A stretch of DNA of 64,000 bases from Isochrysis galbana (GCA_018136815.1 CM030937.1:1866060-1930059), one strand, 5' to 3'; positions 31,172 to 43,643 are shown, counted from the stretch's first letter. Notes: generated by a model from the letters alone, not told the origin. Translations and numbers: made by a program.

Positions 31172-32218
31172 ACGCGCGGCGGCGGCTCTTCCTGGCAACG
31201 TGACGCCACGACTTTAGGCCGACGATGGCACCCTCCATCCAACCCAGGAATGCAGCTCGGGGTTGGCGATGCATTTGGTGTGCACAACCGGTGTCGTTCC
31301 GGGGCGATATGTACTTGTCATGCAAGCGGGTGAGAGCTTCTCATCGAGAGAGAGCGCGCCTGCTGGCATAGACTTGCTCCATGATGGTGGCTGAGAATGG
31401 TACCTCGACTACGTTTACATGGTGGATCGGGATGCGCAAAGCGACAGTGCCGCCCTCTCATGCGCCTGCCAGTAATGCGAGCGCGAATTAGTCGCTGTGA
31501 TTGCTTTAGTTTGCCCCTTGCTATCGTACTTGTACGACGCGTTATTTCGCCATGTATGTTGTTCTTGTGCTGTTCACTGCTGCTCCATCGAAGTTCATCA
31601 TCATCGCACCCTCTTCCTTGCTACGACTTTGTTGTGTGGGTGTTGGACTTTGTCTTGGTGCATCTTGATCGTAGCAACGGCAACTGGTGCAGGTGGCCAT
31701 GGCCCGCATTATCCGCCTTAAGTCCAGAGCGAGAAGAAAAACGGGACGCTACAACTGCTGTGGTGCTAAGCCGGCCCACCCACCCAACCTGCACATGCGA
31801 GCCACTAACAATAGCCACAGTACACAGTACCCGCAACTAAGTTTATACTTAGTTCGCGCCCGCATGGGAGGGCGCGCACGAGCCCCCGCCTCTCTGTCGC
31901 ATTCATCTTAGATGATGCGATTTCCAGGCTCTTGTTTCCAGGTCCTTCGCCGTGCGGCCACACAGTGAAGCTCAGGTACATCTAGGTTGGTAGGGTTCGT
32001 CCCTAGCGACGTCGACACTTGACCCGGGCTCCTGGAAACAAGTTTGCCCCGGGCCCCGGAGATAGTCGCGACCCGACTCTCCGAAATTCGTGTAAGTCTA
32101 CAACACGGTGGCAAAAGAGGGGGGTCTGCCAACCACCTACCCTCGTCGGGCCCGCCGGGGCTGCATCGAGCTCTGATCGCGCTCTCCTGCGGAGCCGATC
32201 GCCGATCGCCCATCTCTG
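31172..32218. repeat. Intergenic with a palindrome and an LTR-end fragment
   Basis: 31835-31854 is AACTAAGTTTATACTTAGTT, the palindrome that opens dispersed repeat copy A. From about 31899, TGTCGCATTCATCTTAGATG begins a segment that matches the reverse complement of 60580-60712 (shared blocks: CGCCGTGCGGCCACAC, ACATCTAGGTTGGTAGGGTT). TGTCGCATTC is also the terminus of the chromovirus and solo LTRs, so this is likely the start of an LTR of another family. No host gene is seen. Confidence 0.6.
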
Positions 32219-33475
32219 GTGTCAAAGAGTTCCGCCTCTGCAAGCACAATATTCGTAGACACCATCCATGATTCTTCTAAAAGAGGGAAATCGATTCGGT
32301 TTTCTACGGATGTAGCAACCATTGGATATAGAAGTGTGGAACACCAAAAAATTAACATAAACAGTTTTTACTTTGTACATTGTACATTGACGGGTAGCTT
32401 GGCACATCTCGGCTCTCTTCCCCTCTCTCTCTCTTTCCCCCCGACGCTGTCTCTTCTCTTTCATCGTATGTGCCTTATTATATATGGTATGTTGAGGTCC
32501 TCCTCTCCCACGAAACCCGTTACTTACTTTCGCACTCACTCACCACCCGAAGCCGGTAGCCTTTGTGGCCTCGCGCCGCTCCAACCCGCCAGTGAGGCCA
32601 TGCGGAGCGACCCATCGAGCGCAGCACACATCGAGATGGGTCGCCTCAAGGCGAGGCTTCTTGAGTGTGAGGCTGCGTTGCGCCGCGTCGAGGCCGACCG
32701 CAAGCATTGGCGTGGGATGTATGAGAGGACGCGCACACGTTGCGCCGTCCTCTCCGCGGCGGCGGAGTTCAAGGCAGGCAAGGTGTCCAAGATCGAGTCG
32801 CGGAGCATGTGGGACAAGGAGGCCAGCATTCTCAGCAAGATGATGGGGCGTTGGGGGCACCCGGAGGACCTGCCCGAGCTGTGTGTGCGCGCTCTCTACA
32901 AATTGCGCAACTCTGCAGGGGAGCGCTTGCACACTGGGCTCGCCGAGCTGGCCAGCTCCACCGTTTTCGACGACGTGAGGAAGAAGCTCAACGAGGAGGC
33001 CTACACCAAGGTGAACGAGCACCTGCGCGAGGTATTCTCGGCGGAGAAGTGGACGTTGGTGCGGCTCTGCTACGGTTTGTCGTGGAACATTTTGCGCTGG
33101 TTCAACGATATCTTCATGTGGGAGGTGTTGGATGATGGCAGACGCAGCAGACACACCATCGCCACGGACTCGAAGCGCCAGCTAGCCATTCTCGTCCCGT
33201 TGGATGAGATGCGGGTGCAGCAGCAAAACTATGTGAGTAGTGCTGGCGGTGCCACTCGAACGGACGAGGACCTCCGCGGCACGCAAGTGGAATCTCTTCC
33301 TTCTATAATTCGTAAGGCTATCCGTAGCACAGCTGAGGGCGACATGAGCACAGGGCGGCTTTCAGCCAAGGGGACAAAGGAGGACCCGATCCACATTGTG
33401 CTTACATATGACGGGGCCAATCTCACTGAAGATGACAGTGGTGTGAGACTGGCGCTTACGTTACGTGCTCACTGA
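32219..33475 (+). CDS. Uncharacterised transposase-like protein, first frame
   Basis: The frame is open from about 32219; a plausible protein starts at M near 32483 or 32598 (MRSDPSSAAHIEMGRLKARL). It has a coiled-coil start, then GRWGHPEDLPELCVRALYKL, KWTLVRLCYGLSWNILRWFN and DDPIHI-like VLTYDGANLTEDD before TGA at 33473. I do not recognise a named family. The spacing of an Asp in LTYDGA and a second Asp in the next frame (LTADKPALCKILG), followed by a Cys-rich knuckle, recalls RNase-H-fold transposase-derived proteins of protists and invertebrates. The stop overlaps the next ATG (TGATG), so the two frames are probably one disrupted, spliced or frameshifted gene. Confidence 0.5.
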   Translation: MSKSSASASTIFVDTIHDSSKRGKSIRFSTDVATIGYRSVEHQKININSFYFVHCTLTGSLAHLGSLPLSLSFPPTLSLLFHRMCLIIYGMLRSSSPTKPVTYFRTHSPPEAGSLCGLAPLQPASEAMRSDPSSAAHIEMGRLKARLLECEAALRRVEADRKHWRGMYERTRTRCAVLSAAAEFKAGKVSKIESRSMWDKEASILSKMMGRWGHPEDLPELCVRALYKLRNSAGERLHTGLAELASSTVFDDVRKKLNEEAYTKVNEHLREVFSAEKWTLVRLCYGLSWNILRWFNDIFMWEVLDDGRRSRHTIATDSKRQLAILVPLDEMRVQQQNYVSSAGGATRTDEDLRGTQVESLPSIIRKAIRSTAEGDMSTGRLSAKGTKEDPIHIVLTYDGANLTEDDSGVRLALTLRAH

Positions 33476-34500
33476 TGCCTCACGGAGGTTCTATTGCTGC
33501 TAATCCACCTCATTCTCCATTCCCATTCTCCTCACATGTCTCATGTCTCGGAATGAATCAGTCATCACATGGTGTCCACACACTGGCATTTTGGCGGCAC
33601 GGGACGAAGAAGAAGGAAGGGCATTCGGCTGAGAGCTGGCACACTGTCCGCGCACGCACAAATCACATATGGAAGCAGGCTTGTCAAATCTATAGAGATG
33701 GAGGCAGGCTGAGGGATGAGGAGGGGCAGCTCACACCCATACACATCAGCATTGTGCTCACTGCTGATAAGCCTGCCCTTTGTAAGATCTTGGGCCGCCG
33801 CTTCTTCTCACACAATGCATTTTCTGCGTGCTGTGATTGTTTGGAATCTAAGGGTCATCTTTATCTTTATGAGTTGTCCGCGTTTAACCCACTCACGCAC
33901 TATGGCTCCATGACATTTGAGAGAAGGTGTGCATTGGCACTAGTCCCTCTCCATGAGGCGCTAGGCCATGATCCCACTGGAGACCTCTCTCCCAAGGGCC
34001 ATAGCCGGAGCCGCTCTGCGGACGAATTGTCGTTGTCTACCGTAGGTTCTCGTGCAGTGGAGGCGGAGACTAGTGCCTCCTCCTCACTTCTCTCCCCGGT
34101 TCGTTATATTTCTCCGTCATCGTGTTCATTCACTCGTCTCGAAGTTACCGGAGTCGATGCGCTGACCTTGCCGTCCCTGCATCCGATAGCTTCGCTCCAG
34201 GTGCGTTTCAAGTTGCACCGGGGCTGGACTCCGACTCCGACTGGAAGCGAGGGGGATGGTGACCCTGTCACCGCGCTGAGCGGGGGGGGGTTGCTATGCG
34301 CACGCGCCGCGTCCTTGTATGTCGTGATTAGCTTTGTACTCATCCTTGTAATAACAATACTCTGGGGAATGGTTGAAAAAGAAAACATGCACCTGGGTGA
34401 AAAAAAATTCAGCCCTGGCCCTCTTTTGACGGAACGCGACTTTAAGGCGTGCGTTCCTGAGCCCAACCCTGCCAGGGAGAGAGCGTCCGAGCAGGCGTGA
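33475..34500 (+). CDS. Uncharacterised transposase-like protein, second frame
   Basis: It starts with ATG overlapping the previous stop. It reads ...SWHTVRARTNHIWKQ, QLTPIHISIVLTADKPALC, FFSHNAFSACCDCLESKG (a C-C-x-C zinc-binding-like cluster) and YGSMTFERRCALALVPLHEALG. These continue naturally from the first frame. The part after about 34000 is low-complexity, with a lone hydrophobic helix (ASLYVVISFVLILVITILW), and may be spurious extension. An alternative is a GTGAGA donor at 33442 splicing to an AG near 33560; the sequence alone does not decide. Confidence 0.45.
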   Translation: MPHGGSIAANPPHSPFPFSSHVSCLGMNQSSHGVHTLAFWRHGTKKKEGHSAESWHTVRARTNHIWKQACQIYRDGGRLRDEEGQLTPIHISIVLTADKPALCKILGRRFFSHNAFSACCDCLESKGHLYLYELSAFNPLTHYGSMTFERRCALALVPLHEALGHDPTGDLSPKGHSRSRSADELSLSTVGSRAVEAETSASSSLLSPVRYISPSSCSFTRLEVTGVDALTLPSLHPIASLQVRFKLHRGWTPTPTGSEGDGDPVTALSGGGLLCARAASLYVVISFVLILVITILWGMVEKENMHLGEKKFSPGPLLTERDFKACVPEPNPARERASEQA

Positions 34501-35045
34501 CAACCCCTCCCCTGCATGCCAAGTGGCAAGTGGCATGGGAGAGGTATGGGCGGTTCCCGTCCCCCCATCGGGGGGGGGGGGGGGGGGCGTGCCAACCAAC
34601 AACCAATTGTGCTATAAACTTAGTTGGGCGAGTAACGCATTCAGAAAACATATTGTAGCTGCAAGTGCCCCCCTCCGCAAAATTTTCATTGGGCATCGCG
34701 CCACGGTCAGAAAAGCAGCCCCCCCCCCCCTGATTAGAAGCTAAAAACTCCTGTTTGACCGACCTACAAGCAACTATAGCTGTAGCTGCGCAAGCCATGG
34801 CGTGCATGCATCCGCACGTGCGGCGTTTGTCTTGGGGGCCCATCGGCCATTGGCACGTATACCGCGCGCAATAGCTTAGATCGTGGATCGGATCATGCCT
34901 GCGCTCGTCTTTGGCCTCGAAGGCCATAAGATGGAAACCTGAGGCGCTCCTCGCTTGTGATATATTCCTAAGCCTCCAAGTCGGGGCCTTGGGAGTGGGG
35001 GCTCACGCACATCGTTTTGAGCCGCATACAGCTGCGCACGGTTCC
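34501..35045. other. Intergenic
   Basis: It contains a run of 17-18 G at 34570-34587 and the half-palindrome ATAAACTTAGTT at 34614-34625 with CATGGGAGAGG and CCCCATCGGGG hairpins, a reduced relic of the dispersed repeat end. No gene is seen. Confidence 0.5.
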
Positions 35046-36527
35046 TCACCGAGCTGCAAAGACAACAGCGTCCATCTTCCAAGGCCATTCTCGAAGGGAC
35101 TCCCACTGGCCACGCCCTTCGTAATGTACTTGGAAACCTTCTGCCTCCAGCGATCGCACCACACTCAAAAACACCGAAATGCGTCTCTCCTTGGTGAAGC
35201 TCCACTCGAAGATGAGCCTCTGCACACGCCGCCACTCGCCACGCGAGAAGGATGTAAGTAGATCCAACTCGCATCCTTCGCAGTCAAGCTTCACGAAGCT
35301 GACATCGTCAGAAAGCAGCCCGCCACTGCCGAAAAAGGGTCGCGTCATAACGGTAACACGCTCAAGAACTTTGTCGCCACCCTCGGCGTAGTGGGAGCTG
35401 CCGTGGAGCGCGTGGCGCCATGTGTTTAGCACACCATCACTGCGCGGCTTACCCAGGACTAGTTGTGCCGTACCTGAATCGCCGGATGCTACTGCAGCCT
35501 CGACGACCTCTGCGATGCCGGTGTCGTCAGTTCCACAACTCTCATCCATCAGATGCCTCTCCAGCGAGGACTCCGCAATGATGCACCCGTCACAAAGACC
35601 TAGATTTCGACGGCACAGAGCAGCATTCTTGGGTTCAGGCTCGACCGCAATCACACGCACGGCGCCATCCTTTAACGCCATGCGAGAGAAGACGCCAATC
35701 TGCGCGCCCACGTCCAGCACAACATGCCCAGATGGAGAGAAGTCGAGGTGCTCAGGCCAGCGAGGGTCGCCTCGAGGCGGGCTGGCGTAGGCGGAGCGCC
35801 CACCTAACAGCTCACACAATACGTTTGCGTCCGTGCTCCGAGGGCGGTACGTCAGTGGCGGCGTCAGCTCCGCTGCCAGCTGAGCAGCATACGACTCGAG
35901 CGCAGTGGCGCCGTACGGGCCCGCCGGGCTGAACCAACAAAGGGTAAAGCACTCCCCTTTCACTGGGAGGGTCCAGTGCGCCCGGCTGGAAGCGTCAAAC
36001 AGGAGAGGAGAGTAGCGTATGGATTGGCGCGTGCTGGGGTCGCCATCCACGACGGCATCACCGCCACGATAATTACCGAGCCCAACAATCATGCTAGGCG
36101 CACCCTCCGCGGACGGCGGGGAGAGGTGAGGGAGGAAGGTCGCGTTGCAGCTTACTGCGCACTGCGCACTCGGTGGCCGCTGCTCGGGTGCCAGAGCGGA
36201 CTCGAGCTCAAACACTGCGCGCGCTAGTTGCGGGAAGGCGGCATTCGCACGAGGTGCTCGACTTCCACTCGCTAGTTCCGCCGGATTGGCCAGCGTGAAG
36301 GTGGCGCCGCCAGAGAGGCCGCGCTGCCCGCAGCCGTGCAGTACTCTCGCTCTCGCGCCAGTTGTGGGAGGCCAGCGCCCGCTCGAGGCAGCGGCGCGCA
36401 GGAGACGGAGCACACGGACGTATTCGTGTGGCGGCGTGTGCATCGCCGGACGCCCGCCGCGCGGCGGCGCCGCCAGACCGAGCGAGAGCAGACCGAGCGA
36501 GAGCAGATGGACGGACGGCGCGAACAT
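35046..36527 (-). CDS. Secreted FkbM-family SAM-dependent methyltransferase
   Basis: Chosen ATG is 36527 because the frame upstream is a dispersed repeat and this start gives a signal peptide, MFAPSVHLLSLGLLSLGLAA. The product has 493 residues and no intron. After about 260 residues of unrecognised ectodomain (Cys-containing, with QCAVSCNATFLPHL), the methyltransferase fold begins with VVLDVGAQIGVFSRMAL (SAM-binding motif I) and VIAVEPEPKNAALCRRNL, and ends with FVKLDCEGCELDLLTSF, the FkbM signature K-x-D-x-E-G-x-E. FkbM enzymes O-methylate sugars or polyketides. With a signal peptide, it probably modifies secreted or Golgi glycans. The C-terminal tail is RVQRLIFEWSF...WKMDAVVFAAR. Confidence 0.85.
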   Translation of the reverse strand: MFAPSVHLLSLGLLSLGLAAPPRGGRPAMHTPPHEYVRVLRLLRAAASSGRWPPTTGARARVLHGCGQRGLSGGATFTLANPAELASGSRAPRANAAFPQLARAVFELESALAPEQRPPSAQCAVSCNATFLPHLSPPSAEGAPSMIVGLGNYRGGDAVVDGDPSTRQSIRYSPLLFDASSRAHWTLPVKGECFTLCWFSPAGPYGATALESYAAQLAAELTPPLTYRPRSTDANVLCELLGGRSAYASPPRGDPRWPEHLDFSPSGHVVLDVGAQIGVFSRMALKDGAVRVIAVEPEPKNAALCRRNLGLCDGCIIAESSLERHLMDESCGTDDTGIAEVVEAAVASGDSGTAQLVLGKPRSDGVLNTWRHALHGSSHYAEGGDKVLERVTVMTRPFFGSGGLLSDDVSFVKLDCEGCELDLLTSFSRGEWRRVQRLIFEWSFTKERRISVFLSVVRSLEAEGFQVHYEGRGQWESLREWPWKMDAVVFAAR

Positions 36528-36599
36528 CCGCGCCTCACGCTCCCCTCGACGCACGCCAACTACGACGGGCGACAGGGGAAGCTTTTTACGAATTAGGAA

Positions 36600-36860
36600 G
36601 TACAAGGTAGGAGTACGAGTCCTAGATGGGAAATACGTATTTACCGTATTTGGCCAGAGGCCAAATACATATATGTATTTGGCTGTATTTGAAGCGCGTC
36701 TTGGGTTGTAGGCCTCGAATGTATTTGAAAAGTGTTGGGCCGGAGGCCAAATACATATGCATTTGGCTGTATTTGCAGGCCCCAGCACTGTATTTCTCAT
36801 CCAGGGTACGAGAGTACCACTTACCACTTACCACTCCATCTAACTTAGTAGTAGTACATA
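36600..36860. repeat. AT-rich palindromic repeats
   Basis: GGCCAAATACATATATGTATTTGG at 36657-36681 is a near-perfect palindrome, and a second copy (GGCCAAATACATATGCATTTGG) lies at 36745-36767, each followed by CTGTATTTG. The unit of about 85 bp is therefore repeated twice, just upstream of the FkbM gene. It may be an inserted small element. Confidence 0.6.
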
Positions 36861-36959
36861 TTTGATGAAAATCAAACATCTGAGCGTTAGTACCACTACT
36901 GCCACTAGCCTGGTACCATCACGGCAAACCGCAGCGCACTTGCCCGTACATCTTGGTTG

Positions 36960-37150
36960 GTGCTAATGCCTCAAACAAGGTCGTTTGCCGGGTCGTTTGA
37001 AACTCGTTTCTCGTTTGCCTTCTCATTTCTCATTTGGCATTTGGTACCTCGGAAAGGCTCCGCCTCCATATTCAGGGAGGGAGGCAGGGTCGTTTGCCTT
37101 CGTTTATTTGGTACCTCGGAAAGGCTCCGCCTCCATATTCGAGGAGGAAG
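36960..37150. repeat. Short tandem direct repeat with GGTACCTCGG motif
   Basis: TTTGGTACCTCGGAAAGGCT followed by CCGCCTCCATATTC occurs at 37040 and again at 37107. Related TTTGCCTTCATTTGGTACC words occur at 42460, 46788 and, diverged, 54477. Confidence 0.6.
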
Positions 37151-37289
37151 GCAGCTGCGAGCCCTCAGCCGAGTGTCATTCAAGGGCGCTTTGAGACAAT
37201 TCCTTCCTATAACTAACTCTCCAAGGTGCCTACTAGCAAACCGGAAACCTGACTCCCTCCCTCCCTAGCTCTCCCTCCCTCCCTTGTCT

Positions 37290-37915
37290 GAGCATTCGAC
37301 AAGAACGATCCCCCCTGACACGGGTGTTGAGGCCCGCTATCATCTCGAGGAGAACAGCGTGCTCTCGGTCGCGCTTCTCGTCGCGAAATTGTTGAGCTTC
37401 GATCGCGGACTGCATGAGAGCGAGGCGGTCGGCCAAGAGGTCGGCGACGGAGGGAGCCTCGCTTACGTGTTCCCACGCGCTGTATTCAAGCGGGTGGACA
37501 TGGGAGTCGAGCCCCGGGTAGCCCGAGGTCTCGAGGGAGGTGAGCTCGGCTCGCTCGCGGAGTGAATCTACGAGCAGGGGCTCGCTGACGGAGCGGCGGA
37601 TGGCGCCGCCGTGTTGGAAGGGTCTTGCGGAGGCTCGGAGCCGCCGGTTCCGACGAAGAAGTGGACCCCTTGTGGGTCAAAAGAAGTTCCCGCTGTTCCC
37701 ATGGGCAGAGAGGGAGCGGGACTATGAGAGGGCGCGGTCGTAGGCGCCAAGGCAGAATTTGTGCTTGTCGAACATGCGATGACTACAGGCTCGTAGGCAG
37801 AGGGCCGTTCGATCGAGCCGGCAGCTGACGCGGCCGTGAAAGAGTCGTTGTTTGTTGCTTGCGGGAAGATGTCTGAGAGGTCATAGTAGGAGTCGGGTCT
37901 GACAGTGTCTGCCAT
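37290..37915 (-). pseudogene. Retroelement gag-like open frame, frameshifted
   Basis: ATG at 37915 opens MADTVRPDSYYDLSDIFPQ and a Ser/Pro/Thr-rich region to about 37600. Shifting by one base, a good frame continues: RRSVSEPLLVDSLRERAEL, GYPGLDSHVHPLEYSAWE, LADRLALMQSAIEAQQF and EKRDREHAVLLEMIAGLN, a predicted helix-rich or coiled segment. On the same strand, 38597 reads CGAACATGGTACCCCC, which looks like an LTR end (CA) followed by a TGG primer-binding start. I infer the gag N-terminus of a decayed LTR element; no pol is present. Confidence 0.35.
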
Positions 37916-38039
37916 CGAGCGCTATGAGCGAAGAGGTGGACTGAGGTTCAGAGGATTGCAACGCGTGGCGTCGGAGGGTAGAGACGAGGCTAGCTAGCGA
38001 GCTAGTGGAAGAGAGAGAGAATGAGAATGAGAGCTTCTT

Positions 38040-38300
38040 AGGTCCAAGGTAGACACGAGGGACTACAACGCGTGGGCTCAAAAAGTTGCTGGTGCACAGA
38101 GACACACAAACTAAACCAAACGGGGCGAAAACTAACCGCACTTGGACGGACGGCCAAGCGTCGGCACCAAGGCAACTTTAGCAGCGCACAGGCATGCGAC
38201 AGAGGAGTCGGCACAACGAGGGCAGACCTCGTTGGGGAGCTGCGACCGAGGTATAACAGAAGACAGACGACAATCGTGGAACGTTTGATGACATCAAGAG
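38040..38300. repeat. Dispersed repeat shared with 54300-54475
   Basis: The blocks AACCAAACGGGGCGAAAACT, GGACGGACGGCCAAGCGTCG, GCATGCGACAGAGG and ACAACGAGGGCAGA occur in the same order and orientation at 54340-54470. Further right, TCGTATGGAATACGACAG (38384) recurs at 43020, and both are followed by TACCATGTTCG (38597, 43185). These are probably pieces of one LTR family. Confidence 0.65.
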
Positions 38301-38769
38301 AAAGTAGGAGAAGAGGCGACATACCCATCAACGAGACCTTGAGAGTTAAAATAACTCACAGGCTAGAAGTAAAAGTCTGTCCTCGTATGGAATACGACAG
38401 ATGTGTGGGACCCAGCATCCGCTCCCTTGAGCGGACTCGGGGATTCGAACACAACCCATTCGAATAGAAAAGTTCAGTCTCTGTGTTCAGTCGAACCTTG
38501 TGTCTTGTGTTCTTGTGTTGGGTGAATAAGTCCGGAGAAACGCGGAAGAGCGGAAGAGGAAGAGGGACTAAATCCAAACCCTCTGGGCGGGGGTACCATG
38601 TTCGGCCCCAGTGACTGTGAGAAGAGCAACATAGATCAAAGAGTTACCATTGAGGGCTAGCTCGCGCGACAAGCCAATGACGTAGCTTCGGTACCGATGA
38701 CGTCACCCCTCGGACTAGAACACTCCATCCTACAAAACAACTGCGGGTAAAGCACTGAAACCCACTACA

Positions 38770-38871
38770 CCCCCCCTCTTGCCTTTTCCTCCCCTTCCCT
38801 TCCCGCTGCTCTTTCCCGCCTTCCCCCCCCCCCCCCCCGCCCTCCCCCCCTCTGCTGTCTTCGTCGTCCCC

Positions 38872-38907
<36 letters not shown>

Positions 38908-39186
38908 CCCCCCCTCCCCCCTCCCCCCCGCCCCGCCCCCTCCGCGCCCCCCCCCCCCTTCCCCTCTTTCCCTCGCCGCGCGTGCACCGCTACGCCGCGC
39001 TCCCCCCCCCGCCCCCCTCCCCTCCCCTCCTCCCCTCCCCGGCACGTTTCCCTCCTCCTTCTCGCTCTCCCTCTTCCCCCGCACCGTCCGCAGCTCGCCC
39101 ACCACGTCCCTTGCACGCTCCACTCGCCTCACTGGCCGCAGCAACCCCCTTCTTCCCACGTCTACTCTCTCTCCCCTTCTCACTCG
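38770..39186. repeat. Poly-C and C-rich region upstream of the helicase gene
   Basis: It includes a run of 32 C at 38873-38904 and many shorter runs. It directly precedes the ATG of the DEAD-box gene and is likely promoter/5' UTR. Frames on both strands here are homopolymer artefacts. Confidence 0.8.
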
Positions 39187-41219
<2,033 letters not shown>

Positions 41220-43643
41220 GAAGGGCTTTTGGTGCCTACTGAATCTGCCTCTTCTCCGACCCTAGATGCAATCCGGGTGGTACATTCCAGCCGAATGCAA
41301 CTTCTCGCATCCCCAGCCACGAGTGCCTACACGCGCTCGCGGCACTCAGCAACACCTGAATTGGCTAGCACAAGGTCAAGCTCAATGGCTTTTCGTGGCT
41401 CTAGACGACGGCTGGATTTTGCCGTCAGACTGCCTTCGATAGTGACGTGCAAAGGAAGTCAAATGCGCGATCGTGAACGTTGGCACGTGATGGATTCGTT
41501 CGGCCAACTGCTGCCCAATCTGTGAGCTATTGGTTGTGCATCCTGAAATTGGCGACCTTTGATTTTGGATGGACGTGGAAGCGCGGGCTCGCGCACAAGA
41601 TTTTTTTTTGGAATCGGGCCCTGTCGCTGCCGAATGATCCCGCTTCGGACCCGATGTTCCATCGAAGAAGAAGGCCTGGGATGAGGCGCAGGATTTCTGC
41701 ATTTGCGCTGGTGTTAGACGTCGTTTCGGCATCAATGGAATCCATCTTCTACCCTCTACGCTGCTTCGTCCGTGCGCGAGCGCGACGGCGAGGCGGACAC
41801 GAGGAAGACAAGCAAAGGCCATGCCCACCACCTCTGCTTTCACTAATGATTCTTCTTAGTTTGCGACTCGTGGGCTACGACCTCATGCTTCGCTGCTATC
41901 ATCTTACTATGTCATTGTCACTATTCTGTCACCGCTTGAATGCTGCAAGCGCATCCCCTTGGGCACCCTCATCTCTAGCGTCTACGTGTGCGGCGCCAAG
42001 CCTTTGCATTGCTGGCGGCTGCGCATCATGGACGATGACGATGGTTTGTGTGGCAAGGGGCGATGAACTTGCTTTGTGCATGTGTATGTATGCTTTGGCG
42101 TGCTTCGACAATGTGAATTGGCTCTCAAGTGGGGGCGTTGGGTGGTTGGACCCGTCGTGACTTGTGACTTGCCGCACGTGTGCGTGCCAAAACATGCATT
42201 GGCGAGGTGTTTGCGCAGGAGGCGCTCTGGAGCACCTCGGTACGCTTTAATGCTTTTAATTTTAACAAGTTTTTATGGGTCACGGGCCGAAGGGACGGGA
42301 CTAGCGCTCACTGAAGACAGGACTCCCTGCTGCGGCAAGCGCAAGCACCCTTCCCCCCATATGCCACCCAGCTCTTCACTAGCTTTCTAAAAAAAATCTT
42401 GAAAAGCTAGCCGCTACTTGCACGGCGCGAGGCAGATTGCTGGTAGTAGGTCGTTTGCCTTCATTTGGTACCCCTCGTTTGGCGCGGAGGGGATGAACGC
42501 ATCCGCTCGGCTGACTTCGTTGCTCGATGGCAGCGAGAGATCGACCACATTCCGGACACGATTCTGCTACTGGATCGCTTCCCTGGAGTTCGACGCCCTG
42601 CTAGGGCCGAGTGCACAGGGCAATCAAAAGTCGTTTAGACGGCATATTTACCCTTATGTTCAATTTTTTTTCAGTCCAGCACGTTTGGTGCGAAACAACG
42701 CGATGCGGATCGTCCCCCTCGCACCGCTCCCTCTTGGTATAAATTCGGGCTAGGACAGGTAGGCGCCTCCTTGGGTCGGCGAAGGATGATGCATGTGGTG
42801 CCTTTTTCGCACTGGAGTGACGATATCCCACCGTCCTACTGCGTTTAGGCGCAACCGCTGGTGGTACTGATGAAGTGGGGTTGCCCCCGCCTTGTCCCTA
42901 TTGTTGGGGGCGGTTGGGCGGCTTGATCGCCACGATGGAGCGAATGGTCGCAAGGACGGCCTCGTCGGATCCACACTCGCCGCATCCGGCCTCCCATAGC
43001 TTACGAGTAAAATCCTGCCATCGTATGGAATACGACAGCCCACCCAAAGAGATGGGGGAGGCCCAAACATTTGAGGGATGAGTGGTCGAGAGAAGCCCAA
43101 AGGGTAATCCGGGCATGTGGAGGTCGAGGACGGTCGAGATCGAGCGATGCGAGCGTTCGGATCGACTCGCGGTGGTACCATGTTCGAATAGAGCGCGTGG
43201 GACAGCCGTGGGCAGGCCCATACCGAGTAGCGAGACGAGAGCTAGATGTAGCATGGTCTTAGCGACGCAAAGAGGGGCCGAGATCGGAGGACACCCAATT
43301 GAGCGTACACCAAGGCACATGGGGACTATGAGCCCCTTCTAATACAAAACTCCAGACACATACCGCATACCGCCGTCGACCGTCGAATGCTCCCTCTCTC
43401 TCCGAAGAGAGCGAGATGATTATTTTTGTGTGTGTGTGCAGCTAATAATACCCATGTGCTTGGGATGTAGAGAGTAGAGGAGCCGCCGAGGGAAGGGGAA
43501 GAAAGGGGAAGAGAGAGAGAGAGGGGGAGTGTGGGGGGAGGAGGGCGAGGCGGGCCGCAGGGGGGGGGGAGAGGCAGAAGGGAGAGAGGAAGGGAGAGAG
43601 AGGAGAAGGAGGGAAGGGACGTTCGGCACCTTAGAGGCACCAG
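41220..43643. other. Intergenic with repeat fragments
   Basis: No gene is supported. 42455-42475 carries TTTGCCTTCATTTGGTACC. 42620-42710 is a truncated copy of the start of the Cys-rich gene and its upstream sequence (separate entry). 42985-43200 shares TCGTATGGAATACGACAG and TACCATGTTCG with 38384-38607. 43490-43620 is a GA/G-rich tract directly upstream of the LRAT gene. Confidence 0.55.
42620..42715 (-). pseudogene. 5' end of the small Cys-rich membrane protein gene, truncated
   Basis: The minus strand reads MPSKRLLIAL and then diverges (CTRP, stop). Upstream of its ATG, the non-coding sequence (TAAATATG context, a T/A-rich run, then GCGTTGTTTCGCACC-like sequence) matches that upstream of the intact copy at 55761, but not that upstream of the copy at 47228. 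Confidence 0.7.

Noticed and set aside
38590..38610. A second complete LTR retrotransposon between 37.3 and 38.6 kb
   Set aside because: There is a gag-like frame and an LTR-end-like CA/TGG junction, but no pol domains and no paired LTR.
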